14,217 bases of DNA from an uncultured Ruminococcus sp. (lineage in GTDB: Bacteria; Bacillota; Clostridia; Oscillospirales; Ruminococcaceae): NCBI GenBank assembly GCA_900540005.1, contig UQEM01000054.1:1-14217 (forward strand), read 5' to 3'. The notes under the pieces were generated by a model that saw only the letters and a list, made by a program, of their open reading frames with translations, ran no database searches and was not told the DNA's origin. Both the position numbers and the translations under genes were made by a program. Below, piece after piece: positions 1 to 6,199 of the stretch (positions are counted from its first letter, which is position 1; every line of letters starts with the position of its first letter).

Positions 1-24
1 GCGTCAGATGTGTATAAGAGACAG
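1..24 (+). other. Sequencing adapter remnant (Nextera read-1 / Tn5 mosaic end)
   Basis: Bases 6-24 are the 19-bp Tn5 mosaic end (AGATGTGTATAAGAGACAG), preceded by GCGTC from the Nextera read-1 adapter. This is library DNA and not genome. Translating it gives the artefactual N-termini MCIRDR or MYKRQ, so no start codon should be placed here. Confidence 0.97.
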
Positions 25-25
25 G

Positions 26-1126
26 GCTTCGGTAAAGCCAGAGCCTCCCGTAAAAAAGAAAAAGAAAAAAAAGAAGAAAAAGGCCGTAGCCGCGAGACTT
101 CGCGCACTTCTTCCGGAAAAGGAGGACTCGCTCCCCGAACGTCTCCGGAAAATGGTCTTTCTCGGCTCGATAGTTGCCATAATCGTCTGCGGCTATATAG
201 TCAGTGATTATTACTTTGACCTGTGGAGAGCGTCAAAGATAAATGACGAGGTCATGACCATTTATGACACCTATCCCGTTACCAAGGACGAACCGGAAGA
301 ACCCGTGGAGGAGGGTGACGAGAAGATATACACGCTCCTTGACGGTGCGAAAAAGCTTCTTGACATTAACAAGGACGTTGTCGGAGTTATCTCTATCCCC
401 GATACTCCCGTTAATAATCCCGTTATGCAGGCTGATGACAACGAAAAGTACCTTGATGTCAAGATCAACGGTACTGAGTCGAGATCGGGCGAGATATTCC
501 TTGATTTCAGAAATCACTTTGATGAAGTAGTTGACGGAAAGCTTGCATTCCCGAATTCCGAAAACCTCATTATATACGGTCACAATATGAAAAATGATGA
601 GATGTTCGGAACTCTGAAGTATTACGAGCGAAATTACGACTACTACGAGGCTCATCCGCTCATTTATCTCAACTCGAACTATGAGACATACACCTATAAA
701 ATATTTGCTTACTTTATAGTTGATGCCGAAGACGAAACTGAGACCAAGTTTGACTGTTGGAATTATCTTAACTTCAACAGCGAGGAGGAATTTTACGATT
801 ACGTCAACGAGGCAAAGCGCAGAACGCTCCGCCTTACAAATGTTGACGTGAAGTACGGCGATCCGCTCCTCACGCTGTCGACCTGCAACACGATCCTCGG
901 CGACAGGGGACGGCTTATCGTCATGGCTCGTCTGGTAAGAGACGGCGAAGATCCTCTGGAAGGTACGACGGGAAGCGTTGAAAACAACAACATCAAGTGG
1001 CCTTCGCTGTATTACAACAGCAAGCCGAACGCAAAGTATGATCCCGATGCTGAGTTTGTTCCTTACGGCCCTGCATCAGAGACTCAAACTGCTGAAACTA
1101 CGGAAACAAGCAATACTGAGGAGTAA
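26..1126 (+). CDS. Class B sortase, 5'-truncated by contig end
   Basis: A membrane-anchored cysteine transpeptidase that would join sorting-signal proteins to peptidoglycan outside the cell. About 366 genomic residues remain; the true start lies upstream and the apparent ATG at 8 is adapter. The N-terminus is strongly basic (11 consecutive lysines, from A-rich DNA at about 50-84), followed by a single transmembrane segment (FLGSIVAIIVCGYIV, ending near base 200), giving an N-in, catalytic-domain-out topology. The family catalytic triad is visible: His in NLIIYGHNM (codon at 581), Cys in LLTLSTC (codon at 884) and Arg in GRLIVMARL (codon at 911). The protein ends in an acidic Thr/Glu-rich tail (ETQTAETTETSNTEE). 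The next gene is a paralogue whose Shine-Dalgarno lies inside this gene's last codons, so the two are probably translationally coupled. Substrates are unknown: no protein in the window has a recognisable sorting signal. Confidence 0.92.
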   Translation, partial: ASVKPEPPVKKKKKKKKKKAVAARLRALLPEKEDSLPERLRKMVFLGSIVAIIVCGYIVSDYYFDLWRASKINDEVMTIYDTYPVTKDEPEEPVEEGDEKIYTLLDGAKKLLDINKDVVGVISIPDTPVNNPVMQADDNEKYLDVKINGTESRSGEIFLDFRNHFDEVVDGKLAFPNSENLIIYGHNMKNDEMFGTLKYYERNYDYYEAHPLIYLNSNYETYTYKIFAYFIVDAEDETETKFDCWNYLNFNSEEEFYDYVNEAKRRTLRLTNVDVKYGDPLLTLSTCNTILGDRGRLIVMARLVRDGEDPLEGTTGSVENNNIKWPSLYYNSKPNAKYDPDAEFVPYGPASETQTAETTETSNTEE

Positions 1127-1129
1127 ATA

Positions 1130-2116
1130 ATGAGTAAGTCCAAAAAAATTATTTCTGCCTGTGTAGCAGGCGCTGCTGCGGTCGGTCTGGGAGCTTTTGC
1201 CGTTATTGTTCATAAAGATGACAAAGAAGTTCCGACGTTCAGCACAATCGAAGTTCAGCCCACAACTGCTCCCGAGGTCGATCCGCTTCCGGAAAACTGG
1301 GCGGAACTGTACAGCTATTCTCCGTCACCAATGGGACTTTCGGCAAGGGCACAGTCGCTTCTGCGTATCAACAAGGACGTGATAGGCTGGATAACCATCG
1401 GCGGAACGGACGTTTACTATCCGTTCATGCTTGATCCGGGTCTTATTTCGGCGGATAACGCATTCTACGGAAATCAGGAGTATCTCCACAACGAGTACTA
1501 CCTTGACCATGACATGGTCGGCGGTTATGCAAGGGGCGGAACGCTCTTTGCCGACTGCATGGACGTGTTTGGCGATAACGAGGAGGAGCAGTCCGAGAAT
1601 ATCGTCATCTACGGTCACAATATGGCGAATAATACCATGTTCGGTTCGATAAGAAAGTACCGAGAGGACAGCTCTTTCTACGAAACTGCTCCGTTTATTG
1701 AGCTGAGTTCCAACTACAAGGACTATGACTATGTAATATTCTCATATCTTATTACAAGCGGAAACTACGATGATACCGACTTCAGATACTGGGATATGGA
1801 GAATATGGAAACGCAGGAGGATTTTGACTTCTACATCAATTCCTGCCGAAGCCGCCAGATGCTCGATACGGGTATTGACGTTCAGTACGGCGATAAGCTG
1901 CTCACGCTCTCGACCTGCTACGCAAACGAGGATAATTCGCGTTTTATCGTGGTTGCAAGACGACTGAGAGACGGTGAGGTCGCAGGCGATCTTTCGACCA
2001 TTCAGCGTACTGACGAGTATATTCAGGCACAGCAGCAGGCTGCTGATGAGGCTGCGTCAATTGCCGCAGAGGAGGAAGCTTCCTCAAAGGCTGCTGCGGA
2101 GGCAAATGCACAGTAA
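1130..2116 (+). CDS. Class B sortase (second, paralogous copy)
   Basis: A 328-residue extracytoplasmic transpeptidase. An N-terminal hydrophobic segment at residues 7-27 acts as membrane anchor or signal; a linker follows, and the sortase domain covers about 70-283. Catalytic residues in the family order are His163 (IVIYGHNM), Cys263 (LLTLSTC) and Arg271 (SRFIVVARR). It shares several blocks with the upstream sortase (INKDV-G, YGHNM-N--MFG, YGD-LLTLSTC), which points to tandem duplication, but the two have diverged clearly elsewhere. The C-terminus (about 295-328) is an Ala/Glu/Gln-rich low-complexity tail not needed for catalysis. The ATG at 1130 has GAGGAG at 1118-1123 with ideal spacing and begins 3 bp after the previous stop. 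Class B sortases often serve haem uptake or pilus assembly, but no such genes are visible here, so the substrate stays open. Confidence 0.93.
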   Translation: MSKSKKIISACVAGAAAVGLGAFAVIVHKDDKEVPTFSTIEVQPTTAPEVDPLPENWAELYSYSPSPMGLSARAQSLLRINKDVIGWITIGGTDVYYPFMLDPGLISADNAFYGNQEYLHNEYYLDHDMVGGYARGGTLFADCMDVFGDNEEEQSENIVIYGHNMANNTMFGSIRKYREDSSFYETAPFIELSSNYKDYDYVIFSYLITSGNYDDTDFRYWDMENMETQEDFDFYINSCRSRQMLDTGIDVQYGDKLLTLSTCYANEDNSRFIVVARRLRDGEVAGDLSTIQRTDEYIQAQQQAADEAASIAAEEEASSKAAAEANAQ

Positions 2117-2147
2117 CATTATTCTCTCAAAGGAGTGATAATAAATA

Positions 2148-3527
2148 ATGCGTAAACCATTCAGGCGGACGGCAGCGATTGCTGCTCTGGTGCTTGCACT
2201 TTCGGGTATGACAGCCGTTGCCGCCAATGCGAAAAGTGATAAAGATACCGAAAAAGCCGCTGCTGCGGACGAAACTTCCGACACGACCGAGGAAACAACT
2301 GCTGCGGAGGAACAAAACGGGCAGGAGGAGATAGTTGTTCAGGATTGGGACAAAGCCGATATCTCCGCTTATGATTCAAGTCTTACGCTGGTAAGCTATG
2401 AGCCTGCCACTCCCGAAATGTCGGCAGCGACTGAAACTGCTGAAAAGCCGCAGCTTACGGACGAGGAAAAAAGTGCGATACTTACTGGACTCAGAAAGGG
2501 GCTGCCGACACTTATCAAGTCAAACGGCAGAAACGTTGAGCCGACAGAGGTGGAACTTTACACGTCAGGCGCTGAGGTCGGAGAAGTTCCTGCACCTCAG
2601 ACAGCAGATGTTGAAACAAGACCGGGCGAGTTCGCGTTTGTAACCTACGGTTGGGGTCATGGCGTTGGAATGAGCCAGAACGGCGCGAATTTCTACGCTT
2701 CTTATGCAGGCTGGACTTATCAGGATATCCTGTATCACTACTATCCGGGTACATATTTAATGAATACGGGTCTTACCAACGTGGAACAGCTTACGATCGC
2801 TCACCAGCCGGCAGGCGACACGCTTGACGTGGTTGCGAGCATAGTAAACGCCGAAGTCGGAGGAGGTATGGCTTACGAGGCTATCAAGGCTCAGGCTGTT
2901 GCCGTATATACATATATAAAGTATAACGGCGATGACTCGAACGACCTGCGCGGCAAACCTAATCCGCCGCAGAATGTAATTGACGCTTGCAGGGAGGTTC
3001 TCGGCGAGGCACTCTATTACGACGGCTATTATGCAAATTCGATGTTCTCGGCTTCGAGCGGAGGTTGCAGCGCGAACTGCTATGAGGTTTTCTATGCGGA
3101 TATTCCGTATCTCAGAAGCGTTTCGAGCGACTACGATGCAGGATTTGACCCGCATTACGGAACAGTTACCTACATGAGTGAGGATTATGTGAGAAGCAAG
3201 ATCCAGGCGGCTTACGGAATCACGCTGTCGAATGATCCCGGCACATGGATACAGCCTGAATATTCGGCTGAAACAGGCTATGCGACTTATGTTACCATAG
3301 ATGGACAGGTGACTGTAAAGGCTTACCAGTTCACGCAGATGATGGGGCTGAAGTCGTGCAAGTTCAACATGACCTATACCTATGATGTTCCCGAGTACGA
3401 GGAAGTCATAGAGCCTGCAACAACACCTGCTGACGGCGGCTCAACAGAGTCGGCAACAGGAACTGCGGCACAGTTGACCGAAGCTTCTGCTGCTGATACA
3501 GCAACGGAGACTCAGACGGCTGAATGA
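2148..3527 (+). CDS. Secreted SpoIID/LytB-domain protein with circularly permuted domain
   Basis: A 459-residue exported protein. Residues 1-28 form a signal peptide (basic start, hydrophobic core, likely cleavage after ANA). Residues 30-160 are mostly an acidic Thr/Ala/Glu-rich linker. SpoIID proteins are lytic transglycosylases acting on glycan strands, usually denuded of stem peptides, at the sporulation septum or in the wall. All SpoIID blocks are present, but the segment normally at the domain's C-terminus (YGWGHGVGMSQNGAN at 167-181, then ILYHYYPGTYL at 194-204) comes first. It is followed by the normally N-terminal part: VNAEVGGG at 233-240, with Glu236 in the place of the catalytic Glu, and EAIKAQAVAVYTYI at 244-257. 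Next come the FSASSGGCSAN region at 300-310, IPYLRSVSS at 319-327 and GLKSCKF at 400-406, which ordinarily directly precedes the GHGVGMSQ strand. The C-terminal tail is low complexity (TATETQTAE). The start has AAAGGAG at 2129-2135, with rather long spacing. Its place after two sortases suggests a wall-remodelling role; it need not be the sporulation SpoIID itself. Confidence 0.88.
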   Translation: MRKPFRRTAAIAALVLALSGMTAVAANAKSDKDTEKAAAADETSDTTEETTAAEEQNGQEEIVVQDWDKADISAYDSSLTLVSYEPATPEMSAATETAEKPQLTDEEKSAILTGLRKGLPTLIKSNGRNVEPTEVELYTSGAEVGEVPAPQTADVETRPGEFAFVTYGWGHGVGMSQNGANFYASYAGWTYQDILYHYYPGTYLMNTGLTNVEQLTIAHQPAGDTLDVVASIVNAEVGGGMAYEAIKAQAVAVYTYIKYNGDDSNDLRGKPNPPQNVIDACREVLGEALYYDGYYANSMFSASSGGCSANCYEVFYADIPYLRSVSSDYDAGFDPHYGTVTYMSEDYVRSKIQAAYGITLSNDPGTWIQPEYSAETGYATYVTIDGQVTVKAYQFTQMMGLKSCKFNMTYTYDVPEYEEVIEPATTPADGGSTESATGTAAQLTEASAADTATETQTAE

Positions 3528-3597
3528 GCTGAAATAAAAATATATAGACGGATCGTCTGCACAAAAAGGTGATGCGCAGGTGATTTCAGGAACAAAA

Positions 3598-3650
3598 GAA
3601 ATAAGTCTTTGGGTACGACAACGGAACAGTTGCGCCCAAAGGCTTATTTC
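3598..3650 (+). terminator. 16-bp inverted repeat, probable terminator after the sortase/SpoIID unit
   Basis: GAAATAAGTCTTTGGG (3598-3613) pairs over its full length with CCCAAAGGCTTATTTC (3635-3650), with one G-U pair. The loop contains a smaller stem (CAAC/GTTG). The A-rich foot on the left and the T-rich foot on the right are typical of a bidirectional intrinsic terminator, although no long T run follows. It lies 70 bp after the SpoIID-like stop and upstream of the mraZ promoter, where a terminator is expected. Confidence 0.6.
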
Positions 3651-3685
3651 ATATTCTGACATCTGTTGATCCGATGTTGAAAGAC

Positions 3686-3703
3686 TTGCCGCAATTGCGG
3701 CAA
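3686..3703. repeat. Perfect 18-bp palindrome
   Basis: TTGCCGCAATTGCGGCAA is identical to its own reverse complement. As RNA it can form a 7-bp stem with an AATT loop; as DNA it could be the operator of a dimeric regulator. A run of seven T lies 11 bp downstream (3714-3720), so a weak second terminator is also possible. Nothing in the window identifies a binding protein. Confidence 0.5.
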
Positions 3704-3819
3704 AAAGGTGAAATTTTTTTAAAACGTTTGTTTCGCTTACTTTCGGAATGGTATCAAGAATAAGCATAATCACCAAAATGAAAGTCTTGATTTTGTTGCA
3801 TCTTGTAGGAAATAACGTA

Positions 3820-3848
3820 TTGCAATATATTATGATTTGTGGTAAAAT
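3820..3848 (+). promoter_or_regulatory. SigA-type extended -10 promoter of the dcw cluster (mraZ)
   Basis: TTGCAA (3820-3825) is followed by a 17-bp spacer and TAAAAT (3843-3848). A TG at 3840-3841 gives an extended -10. Transcription would start near 3855, leaving a leader of about 75 nt before mraZ. This is the best promoter-like sequence in the 400-bp gap and sits where the mraZ promoter is found in other bacteria. Confidence 0.7.
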
Positions 3849-3855
3849 ATTTGTA

Positions 3856-3893
3856 GGGTGATTAAAGGTGGAAAATTCCACCTGTGAGGTGAT
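3856..3893 (+). promoter_or_regulatory. Probable MraZ operator: GGTG direct repeats plus inverted repeat
   Basis: Three same-strand copies of an RGGTGR box begin at 3856 (GGGTGAT), 3866 (AGGTGGA) and 3887 (AGGTGAT), so they are spaced 10 and 21 bp, close to whole helical turns. The middle copy is also the left arm of an inverted repeat, AGGTGGAA-AA-TTCCACCT (3866-3883). MraZ proteins are known to bind short G-rich direct repeats (TGGG- or GTGG-type) near their own promoter at about one-turn spacing. The position over the expected transcription start suggests autorepression. The assignment to MraZ is inferred. Confidence 0.55.
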
Positions 3894-3928
3894 GAAATCC
3901 GTAAACCGAAAGAAAGCGAGGCGCTGAA

Positions 3929-4360
3929 ATGGCAGAACCGTTATGCGGCACTTACTATCCAAGTATTGATAGCAAAGGCAGAATGGCGTTCCCAAATAAG
4001 CTTCGCGATATACTCGGTCCGGAATTTTTCATCGTTCCCGGAAAGGGTGGAAAGTACCTTTCTGTTTATTCACCTGAGGAGTACGATATTTTTATGGGTA
4101 AGCTCAACACCATTACCGGCATTCAGGGTGAGGCTGCGAGGCGTTATTATATCGCCAAATCAGATAAACAGACCTCTGATAAGCAGGGACGTATCTTCAT
4201 CAAGGATTATCTGCGCGAGTATGCTGAGATAACCGATGAAGTCGTGGTCATCGGAGCTTCCTACAAAGCCGAGATATGGTCAAAGGCAAATTGGGAAGAG
4301 TACAATAACAGCATTTCAATGGCTGATATTGATGCCGCTCTTGCAGATCTGGTTCTGTAA
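3929..4360 (+). CDS. mraZ: Transcriptional regulator MraZ
   Basis: A 143-residue DNA-binding protein of the usual MraZ length, with two tandem SpoVT-AbrB-like half domains. Each carries the family's D-x-x-G-R signature: DSKGR at 14-18 and DKQGR at 84-88. MraZ assembles into a ring and binds direct repeats ahead of its own operon, controlling dcw transcription. It is the first gene after a good promoter and a cluster of GGTG repeats, which fits autoregulation. The ATG at 3929 is preceded by GAGG (3918-3921) with 7-nt spacing, and the protein begins at the family's usual N-terminus (MAEPLCGTYYPSIDSKGR). The gene is intact and not unusual. Confidence 0.96.
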   Translation: MAEPLCGTYYPSIDSKGRMAFPNKLRDILGPEFFIVPGKGGKYLSVYSPEEYDIFMGKLNTITGIQGEAARRYYIAKSDKQTSDKQGRIFIKDYLREYAEITDEVVVIGASYKAEIWSKANWEEYNNSISMADIDAALADLVL

Positions 4361-4398
4361 AATACTGCCGCAAGGCTGTGTTGTAAGGAGATGTGTCA

Positions 4399-5340
4399 AT
4401 GGAATTTACTCATGTTCCCGTTTTGCTTGAGGAATGTATAGAAGGTCTTGATATCAAGCCTGACGGTGTCTACGTTGACGGGACCGCCGGCGGTGCAGGA
4501 CATTCTTCCGCTATTGCGGCAAGGCTCGGCGAAAATGGCAGACTTATTGCTCTCGACAGAGACCCCGATGCGGTCAGAACCGCTTCCGAAAGGCTTTCGG
4601 TATTCCCGAATGCCACGGTGATACACAGCAACTATTCTCAGATGAGACAGGTGCTCGATGAGATCGGTGTCGGCAAGGTGGACGGAGTCCTTATGGATCT
4701 CGGAGTTTCCTCCTATCAGCTTGATGAGGGCAGCAGAGGTTTTTCATATCACTCCGATGCTCCGCTCGATATGCGAATGAGCAAAGAGGGCGTAAGCGCG
4801 GCGGATATTGTTAATACGTATTCCGAATCCGAACTTGCTCGGATAATATTTGAATACGGGGAAGAAAAATTTTCCCGCAGGATCGCCTCCAATATCATAG
4901 CGGCAAGGGAAAAGGCTCCGATAGAGACCACCTTACAGCTTGCGGATATTATCAGGAACAGTGTTCCGCAGAAGGCGAGACGAGAAAAAAATCCATGCAA
5001 GAAAACCTTTCAGGCTATCAGGATCGCCGTCAACGGCGAATTTGAGCATTTGTCGATGGGACTCGATGAAGCTTTTTACAGCCTGAAACCGTGCGGCAGG
5101 CTCGCAGTCATTACCTTCCATTCGCTGGAGGACAGACTTGTGAAGAAAAAATTTGCAGAATGGTGCAAAGGCTGCATTTGTCCCCCTGATTTTCCCCAAT
5201 GCGTATGCGGACATAAGCCGCAGGGAAAGCTTGTGAACAGAAAGCCTATCGAGGCAAAAGAAAAGGAACTTGAAAGAAACAACAGAAGCAGAAGCGCAAA
5301 GCTCAGAATAATAGAAAGGAGTGCGGATAACAATGCCTGA
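4399..5340 (+). CDS. rsmH: 16S rRNA m4C1402 N4-methyltransferase RsmH
   Basis: A 313-residue SAM-dependent enzyme (also called MraW) that methylates N4 of C1402 in the decoding centre of 16S rRNA. The SAM-binding loop is DGTAGGAGH (27-35) and the acidic ribose-binding stretch is LDRDPDA (52-58). Further family blocks are MDLGVSSYQLD (99-109), APLDMRM (121-127), AIRIAVNGE (206-214) and ITFHSLEDR (238-246). A five-cysteine stretch, CKGCICPP...CVC at 256-270, is common in Firmicutes RsmH. The ATG at 4399 is chosen because AAGGAG (4385-4390) is 8 nt away and MEFTHVPVLLEE matches the family start; a GTG at 4393 is too close to that site. Its end overlaps the ftsL start by 8 bp, so the two are probably translationally coupled. 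Confidence 0.96.
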   Translation: MEFTHVPVLLEECIEGLDIKPDGVYVDGTAGGAGHSSAIAARLGENGRLIALDRDPDAVRTASERLSVFPNATVIHSNYSQMRQVLDEIGVGKVDGVLMDLGVSSYQLDEGSRGFSYHSDAPLDMRMSKEGVSAADIVNTYSESELARIIFEYGEEKFSRRIASNIIAAREKAPIETTLQLADIIRNSVPQKARREKNPCKKTFQAIRIAVNGEFEHLSMGLDEAFYSLKPCGRLAVITFHSLEDRLVKKKFAEWCKGCICPPDFPQCVCGHKPQGKLVNRKPIEAKEKELERNNRSRSAKLRIIERSADNNA

Positions 5341-5833
5341 AAACTCTGTTTACTATTATAATGATGATCATAATGAGGACTATTCTGCGGATAAACCGGA
5401 GGCTGAAGAAAAAAACAAAAAGCAGCATGAAAATGATCGGAGTATATCTCAGCATAAAAACGATGCAAGAGACGGAGCGATTTTAACGATCGTCTTTGTA
5501 TCGCTTCTTGCCGCACTGCTGTTGGGTTCGGTCGTCTATTCGCTTGACAGACGAAACACCATGTATAACAAGGTGGCGACTCTCAATAACGAGCTTGAAC
5601 TCACAAAAGCAGAAAACGTAAGACTCCAGTCTGAGCTTGACAGTAAAGTATCTGCTAAAAACGTCGAAGATTATGCCGAGAATGTACTGGGAATGCAGAA
5701 GATAGATTCATCCCAGATCAAATACATTAAAATACAAACCGGAGACGTTGTAAGTATTCCTGCACAGGAAAAGGGCATCGCCGCTAAGATCAAAGCGTTT
5801 TTTGACCGCTGTGTGGAATATTTCAGAGGGTAG
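5333..5833 (+). CDS. ftsL: Cell division protein FtsL (FtsL/DivIC family)
   Basis: A 166-residue bitopic membrane protein. The hydrophilic, charged cytoplasmic part is about 1-47; one transmembrane helix lies at 49-70 (AILTIVFVSLLAALLLGS); an extracytoplasmic coiled coil follows at about 72-107 (NNELELTKAENVRLQSELDS), then the DYAENVLGMQK motif (113-123) typical of FtsL/DivIC proteins. FtsL forms a complex with DivIB/FtsQ and DivIC/FtsB and activates the FtsW-PBP septal synthase. Sequence similarity in this family is low, so the call rests on topology, the ENVLGM motif and the fixed place between rsmH and the PBP gene. The ATG at 5333 overlaps the rsmH stop; its Shine-Dalgarno is AAAGGAG (5315-5321). 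A GTG at 5321 would overlap that site and was not used. Confidence 0.88.
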   Translation: MPENSVYYYNDDHNEDYSADKPEAEEKNKKQHENDRSISQHKNDARDGAILTIVFVSLLAALLLGSVVYSLDRRNTMYNKVATLNNELELTKAENVRLQSELDSKVSAKNVEDYAENVLGMQKIDSSQIKYIKIQTGDVVSIPAQEKGIAAKIKAFFDRCVEYFRG

Positions 5834-5877
5834 TACCAATATAAATATACAAGGGACTGCCCGTATAACAAAAGAAC

Positions 5878-5995
5878 ACTATCGGCGAAAAATACATAAG
5901 CCGAGGTAATAGTAGAACACGGAGATACAGCGGGTGATCGGAATACCGGGATCACCGGTTCCTGAGCCCCTTGAGATAGCAAAACGGGCTCAGGG
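5878..5995 (+). ncRNA. Structured RNA element in the ftsL-PBP gap (candidate leader or sRNA)
   Basis: The 366-bp gap 5834-6199 has no credible gene. Its first half holds three hairpins in series: TCGGC/GCCGA (5882-5886 with 5900-5904), extended by ACTA/TAGT around a bulge; GGTGATC/GATCACC (5933-5939 with 5950-5956); and CCTGAGCCC/GGGCTCAGG (5961-5969 with 5986-5994), extended by a U-G pair. The heptamer AGAACAC occurs at 5873 and 5914, flanking the first hairpin's arms. I do not recognise a known riboswitch or sRNA family, and the T-box consensus is absent. It could be an mRNA leader or processed spacer, a small RNA, or a remnant of a small mobile repeat. That it is a functional RNA is inference. 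Confidence 0.4.
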
Positions 5996-6081
5996 ACGGC
6001 GATTCCACGCTTTTACAGCGAAAATCCTTCGTCGTATCAGAAGAAACGGACATCCACAAAGAAATATAAGATGTTCAAAAC

Positions 6082-6118
6082 AGGGCGGGGCAGCGTAGTT
6101 ACCCTGCCCTATTTATTT
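6082..6118 (+). terminator. Intrinsic terminator inside the dcw cluster, upstream of the PBP gene
   Basis: AGGGCGGGG (6082-6090) pairs with CCCTGCCCT (6102-6110) over nine positions, with one G-U pair and an 11-nt loop, followed at once by ATTTATTT. A GC-rich stem with a T-rich tail is the standard intrinsic terminator form. It sits between ftsL and the PBP gene and would limit read-through into the downstream genes. The T tract is interrupted, so partial termination (attenuation) is likelier than a full stop. Confidence 0.65.
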
Positions 6119-6119
6119 A

Positions 6120-6149
6120 GGCAGTACAGCCGTTTTTTATCGTGCTGCC
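6120..6149 (+). promoter_or_regulatory. Hairpin able to compete with the upstream terminator
   Basis: GGCAGTAC (6120-6127) pairs with GTGCTGCC (6142-6149) over eight positions with one U-G pair; the loop carries six T. The GGCAG at its left foot (6120-6124) can pair instead with CTGCC at 6104-6108, which is the right arm of the terminator stem. The two states exclude each other, as in an attenuator. No ligand or leader peptide is visible. Confidence 0.4.
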
Positions 6150-6199
6150 GTCAGAAAATAGCTACCCGATACATTTCCCCGAAAGAAAGGAGAGGGATA

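Noticed and set aside
8..25. ATG at 8 as the start of the first sortase
   Set aside because: These bases are Tn5/Nextera adapter; the true start is upstream of the contig.
2952..2978. KPNPPQN in the SpoIID-like protein as a class B sorting signal
   Set aside because: It lies inside the domain, far from the C-terminus, with no following hydrophobic segment and basic tail.
3581..3672. Small open frame starting near the AGGTGAT repeat at 3578, possible leader peptide
   Set aside because: It runs through the arms of the 16-bp inverted repeat, has no well-spaced ribosome-binding site and resembles no known leader.
3892..3927. Eleven-codon open frame (MKSVNRKKARR) just ahead of mraZ
   Set aside because: The AGGTG before its ATG is too close to act as a ribosome-binding site; the sequence is better explained as part of the MraZ repeat array.
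3441..3995. Minus-strand 184-codon open frame across the intergenic region
   Set aside because: It overlaps the end of the SpoIID-like gene and the start of mraZ and covers the promoter and repeats; the protein is not like any known family and has no ribosome-binding site that I can support.
5802..5850. TTGACC with TATAAAT as a promoter for the structured gap
   Set aside because: The distance between the two elements is far beyond 16-18 bp, and no -10 lies at the right spacing.
6071..6199. 43-residue N-terminal extension of the PBP from an ATG at 6071
   Set aside because: It translates the terminator and hairpin region, lacks a good ribosome-binding site, and the ATG at 6200 has a strong one and matches the family start.
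5834..6199. T-box riboswitch upstream of the PBP gene
   Set aside because: The conserved T-box sequence (AGGGTGGNACCGCG) is absent, and the genes are not amino-acid related.
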